Positions 62,180 to 64,000 of a stretch of 64,000 bases of DNA are shown piece by piece. How positions within the stretch are numbered: the stretch's first letter is position 1; each line of letters begins with the position of its first letter. The translations under genes and the position numbers were made by a program. This DNA is from CAYYUA01 sp964542585. GTDB lineage: Bacteria; Bacteroidota; Bacteroidia; CAILMK01; CAYYUA01. Location of the stretch: the NCBI GenBank assembly GCA_964542585.1, contig CAZIUI010000004.1, positions 1-64,000 on the forward strand. Reading direction: 5' to 3'. The notes under the pieces are model-generated. The model was not told where the DNA came from, ran no database searches, and saw nothing but the letters and a program-made list of their open reading frames with translations.

Positions 62180-63631
62180 TTACAAAAGCGGGCTAAAAAT
62201 CCTAGCGCCAGATTCCCTAAGCTTGTGGGATACAGGTCTTTTTCGAAAGGTTTCCAAATCCAGTTTTTCACACGATTGCAAATCTTGATAAAAGGAGTTT
62301 TCCAGGTAAATAGCCGTTTCCCGGTTGTAGATCAAGGCATTGATTTCCAAGTTCTGGTCGAAGCTTCTGATATCCATATTGGCACTGCCAACGGAAGCAA
62401 AAACACCGTCAACGATCATCATTTTTCCATGGGTAAACCCATTCTGATAAATGTGAACATTCACCCCAGCGGCCATTAACTCCTCCACATAAGAATAAGA
62501 ACTCCATAGGTTGATGCGCGAATCAGAATTACCTGGTAAAATTATGCTAACTTCAATCCCACTTAAAGCAGCTGTTTTGAGTGCTGTAAGGATACTACGA
62601 TTAGGTGTGAAGTAAGGAGTAGAAATGTAAATGTACTCATCGGCCCTATTGATGGCTGCAAAATAGGCTTGCATGATGTTCGCCCAGGTTGAGTCCGGCC
62701 CACTTGCTACGATCTGCACCAAATTCCGAGATGCCACTTGATAAACCGGAAAATAACGATCGCCTTCCAGGTTTTGGCCTGTTATAAATTGCCAGTCCGT
62801 TATGAATACGGTTTGGAGGCTTTTAACGGAATCTCCATCTAGTTTTAGATGAACATCCCGCCAGAAACCGAGATCTGGATCGCCATCCAAATACTTATCC
62901 TGGATATTAATGCCGCCAACAAAACCAACCTTGCCGTCTACAACCACTATTTTGCGATGGTTGCGGTAATTAACTTTACTGGTCAGGAAAGGAAAATTCA
63001 CAGGCCGGAAACCTTGAATAGCTACCCCTGAATTTTTGAGGGACCGCACATACCTGTTACTCAAAGTCCAGCTACCGACACTATCATAAATCACCCTCAC
63101 ATCCACCCCTGCCTTAGCTCGCTCTTCCAGAATTTGTCGAATAGTATTACCAATTTTATCGTCACAAATTATGTAAAAAGCCATGTGAATATGATCCGCC
63201 GCTGACTTGAGGACGTTGATCATTTCCGGGAAGGTCTCGGTCCCATTATTCAGAACGGTAACCTGATTGCCTTCTGTCAAAAGGGCCTTGCTGTTGTTCA
63301 CTAATAAATTAATGATCGAGGACTTCTGTCGGATTTTCTCATCATTGTAAAAGTTCTTGGCTTCAAGGTCCAGAAAGTGAAGCCCTCTGAGATTTTTGAT
63401 CTGGATATAGTCGGCTTCGGCTTTCTTATTAAATGCGCGGATCTTACGGAAGTTACGACCAAAAAAGAAGTAAAGCACAACTCCTATAAAAGGTAGAAGG
63501 ATCAATACCAATAGCCAGGCAATAGTCTTAACCGGGTCTCGGTTTTCCAGGATTATTACCAGGATTATAAAAAGCACCAGTAAAGGATAAAGAATCCCGA
63601 AAAGCCAGATGAAAAAATCCCAGCTAAACAT
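62180..63631 (-). CDS. cls: Cardiolipin synthase
   Basis: 483 residues. Two N-terminal membrane helices (about 5-27, 37-55) precede two phospholipase D (HKD) repeats: HRKIVVVDGKVGFVGG and HGKMMIVDGVFASVGS. Each has the H-x-K-x4-D catalytic set. It joins two phosphatidylglycerol molecules into cardiolipin in the inner membrane. ATG at 63631. Separate transcript, 54 bases after the LMW phosphatase start. Confidence 0.93.
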   Translation of the reverse strand: MFSWDFFIWLFGILYPLLVLFIILVIILENRDPVKTIAWLLVLILLPFIGVVLYFFFGRNFRKIRAFNKKAEADYIQIKNLRGLHFLDLEAKNFYNDEKIRQKSSIINLLVNNSKALLTEGNQVTVLNNGTETFPEMINVLKSAADHIHMAFYIICDDKIGNTIRQILEERAKAGVDVRVIYDSVGSWTLSNRYVRSLKNSGVAIQGFRPVNFPFLTSKVNYRNHRKIVVVDGKVGFVGGINIQDKYLDGDPDLGFWRDVHLKLDGDSVKSLQTVFITDWQFITGQNLEGDRYFPVYQVASRNLVQIVASGPDSTWANIMQAYFAAINRADEYIYISTPYFTPNRSILTALKTAALSGIEVSIILPGNSDSRINLWSSYSYVEELMAAGVNVHIYQNGFTHGKMMIVDGVFASVGSANMDIRSFDQNLEINALIYNRETAIYLENSFYQDLQSCEKLDLETFRKRPVSHKLRESGARIFSPLL

Positions 63632-63667
63632 TCACAAGATTCATTGTTAATGAACAGACCCTTAAGT

Positions 63668-64000
63668 TCAAGGAGTAACTAAAAATGTTTGCACCGTTTG
63701 GCCTTGAGGTTTGTCGATTCTGAAGTAGTAGACCCCTGGCTGCCAGTTAGTCATATCAAGCCGTAGACTTTTTTGTGGCTCTTTGGATATTACAAGTTTC
63801 CCTGTTTTGTTAAAGATCTTAACCTCGTTAACTGGCTGCTTAACTGGAAAATTGTAAGAAGATTGATTAAGATGAGAGGGCATAGGTATTAAGGCACCTT
63901 CTTGCTGAGGTTGTATAAAACTGAAATCTGCTACTAAAGGATAGTGATCGGAGGCTAAGCTAGTGGTACTAGGCTTTAGAGCAGTTCTTCTTAAAAGGGA
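63668..64000 (-). CDS. Partial secreted endonuclease/exonuclease/phosphatase-like protein with T9SS tail (right edge)
   Basis: The minus strand is open from the window edge to TAA at 63668, giving 110 residues; the 5' part is outside, and an internal ATG at 63883 is not a start. Near the top it reads SLASDHYPLVADFSF, the closing SDHxP motif of the EEP nuclease superfamily, where this Asp-His forms the active site. A polar linker follows, and then a T9SS C-terminal domain, with NEVKIFNKTGKLVIS, WQPGVYYFRID and TFLVTP. So it is probably a secreted nuclease or phosphodiesterase exported by T9SS. The cleavage substrate cannot be told. Confidence 0.75.
   Translation of the reverse strand, partial: SLLRRTALKPSTTSLASDHYPLVADFSFIQPQQEGALIPMPSHLNQSSYNFPVKQPVNEVKIFNKTGKLVISKEPQKSLRLDMTNWQPGVYYFRIDKPQGQTVQTFLVTP

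Noticed and set aside
1..64000. CRISPR array, prophage, IS element or rRNA genes
   Set aside because: No regularly spaced repeats, transposase or phage structural genes, or rRNA sequence were found on reading the window.

Overview
This 64 kb window reads as the chromosome of a member of the Bacteroidota, probably a Cytophagia-type bacterium. The evidence is: Bacteroidota promoter elements (TTG, about 19 bases, then TAnnTTTG) upstream of several genes; type IX secretion (T9SS) C-terminal tails on surface or secreted proteins at both ends and near 56 kb; a PorE-like OmpA protein; and families largely confined to this phylum (DUF4294, DUF4834, DUF6913, a two-gene cytochrome oxidase subunit III arrangement, a CarB without its C-terminal allosteric domain). 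Almost everything is core metabolism and envelope biogenesis. I see no prophage, IS element, CRISPR array, integron or plasmid gene. A run of 100 N at 14451-14550 marks an assembly gap.

Layout. 1-1013: a partial gene for a secreted protein leaving the left edge, and a broken T9SS tail fragment. 1014-6155 (minus): alaS-gatB-lipoprotein. 6247-10380 (minus): a cation/proton antiporter, lysA and xerD. 10491-13604 (minus): carB and a small membrane protein. 13704-19254 (plus): plsC-like acyltransferase, gap, adenine deaminase, lpxH, comF and a beta-helix lipoprotein. 19442-20880: an AT-rich glycosyltransferase gene and tRNA-His. 20957-29236: a secreted beta-propeller (minus), then on the plus strand an SLC13-type transporter, a large TPR protein overlapping a TonB-receptor-like barrel without a plug, and a DUF4294 protein. 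29298-31947: arginine decarboxylase divergent from an arginase-family enzyme. 32693-35603 (minus): acpP-fabF-rnc-purN. 35975-40555 (plus): pyk, an M42 aminopeptidase, a fatty acid desaturase and an orphan zincin. 40746-48631 (minus): a ten-gene cytochrome c oxidase structural and assembly operon. 48918-54231: queG, porE-like, tyrS and an ACP-hydrolase-like gene. 54300-64000: a secreted PNGase F-like protein, ruvB, dapA with DUF6913, an M23 peptidase with a MerR regulator, a CPBP protease, a low-molecular-weight phosphatase, cardiolipin synthase, and the end of a secreted nuclease-like gene with a T9SS tail.

How it fits together. The respiratory cluster carries coxB (with a cytochrome c domain fused at its N-terminus), coxA, ctaB, two subunit III-type proteins, subunit IV, a Sco-like protein, a DUF420 (CtaM-like) protein, a tiny CxxC membrane protein and a DUF983 zinc-ribbon membrane protein. 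The last four are tightly spaced or overlap and look like an oxidase assembly module. Envelope genes (lpxH, plsC, fabF/acpP, cls, M23 peptidase, TPR/barrel pair, PorE-like) are scattered between housekeeping operons.

Most interesting points. The tyrosyl-tRNA synthetase HIGH motif reads GIGN. The Sco-like protein keeps its CxxxC but has no His at the copper-ligand position. The CoxB has an N-terminal c-heme fusion. The TPR and plugless-barrel genes overlap and form a conserved-looking envelope pair with no assigned function. Two edge genes and a tail pseudogene become visible only when frames are read off the ends of the window.
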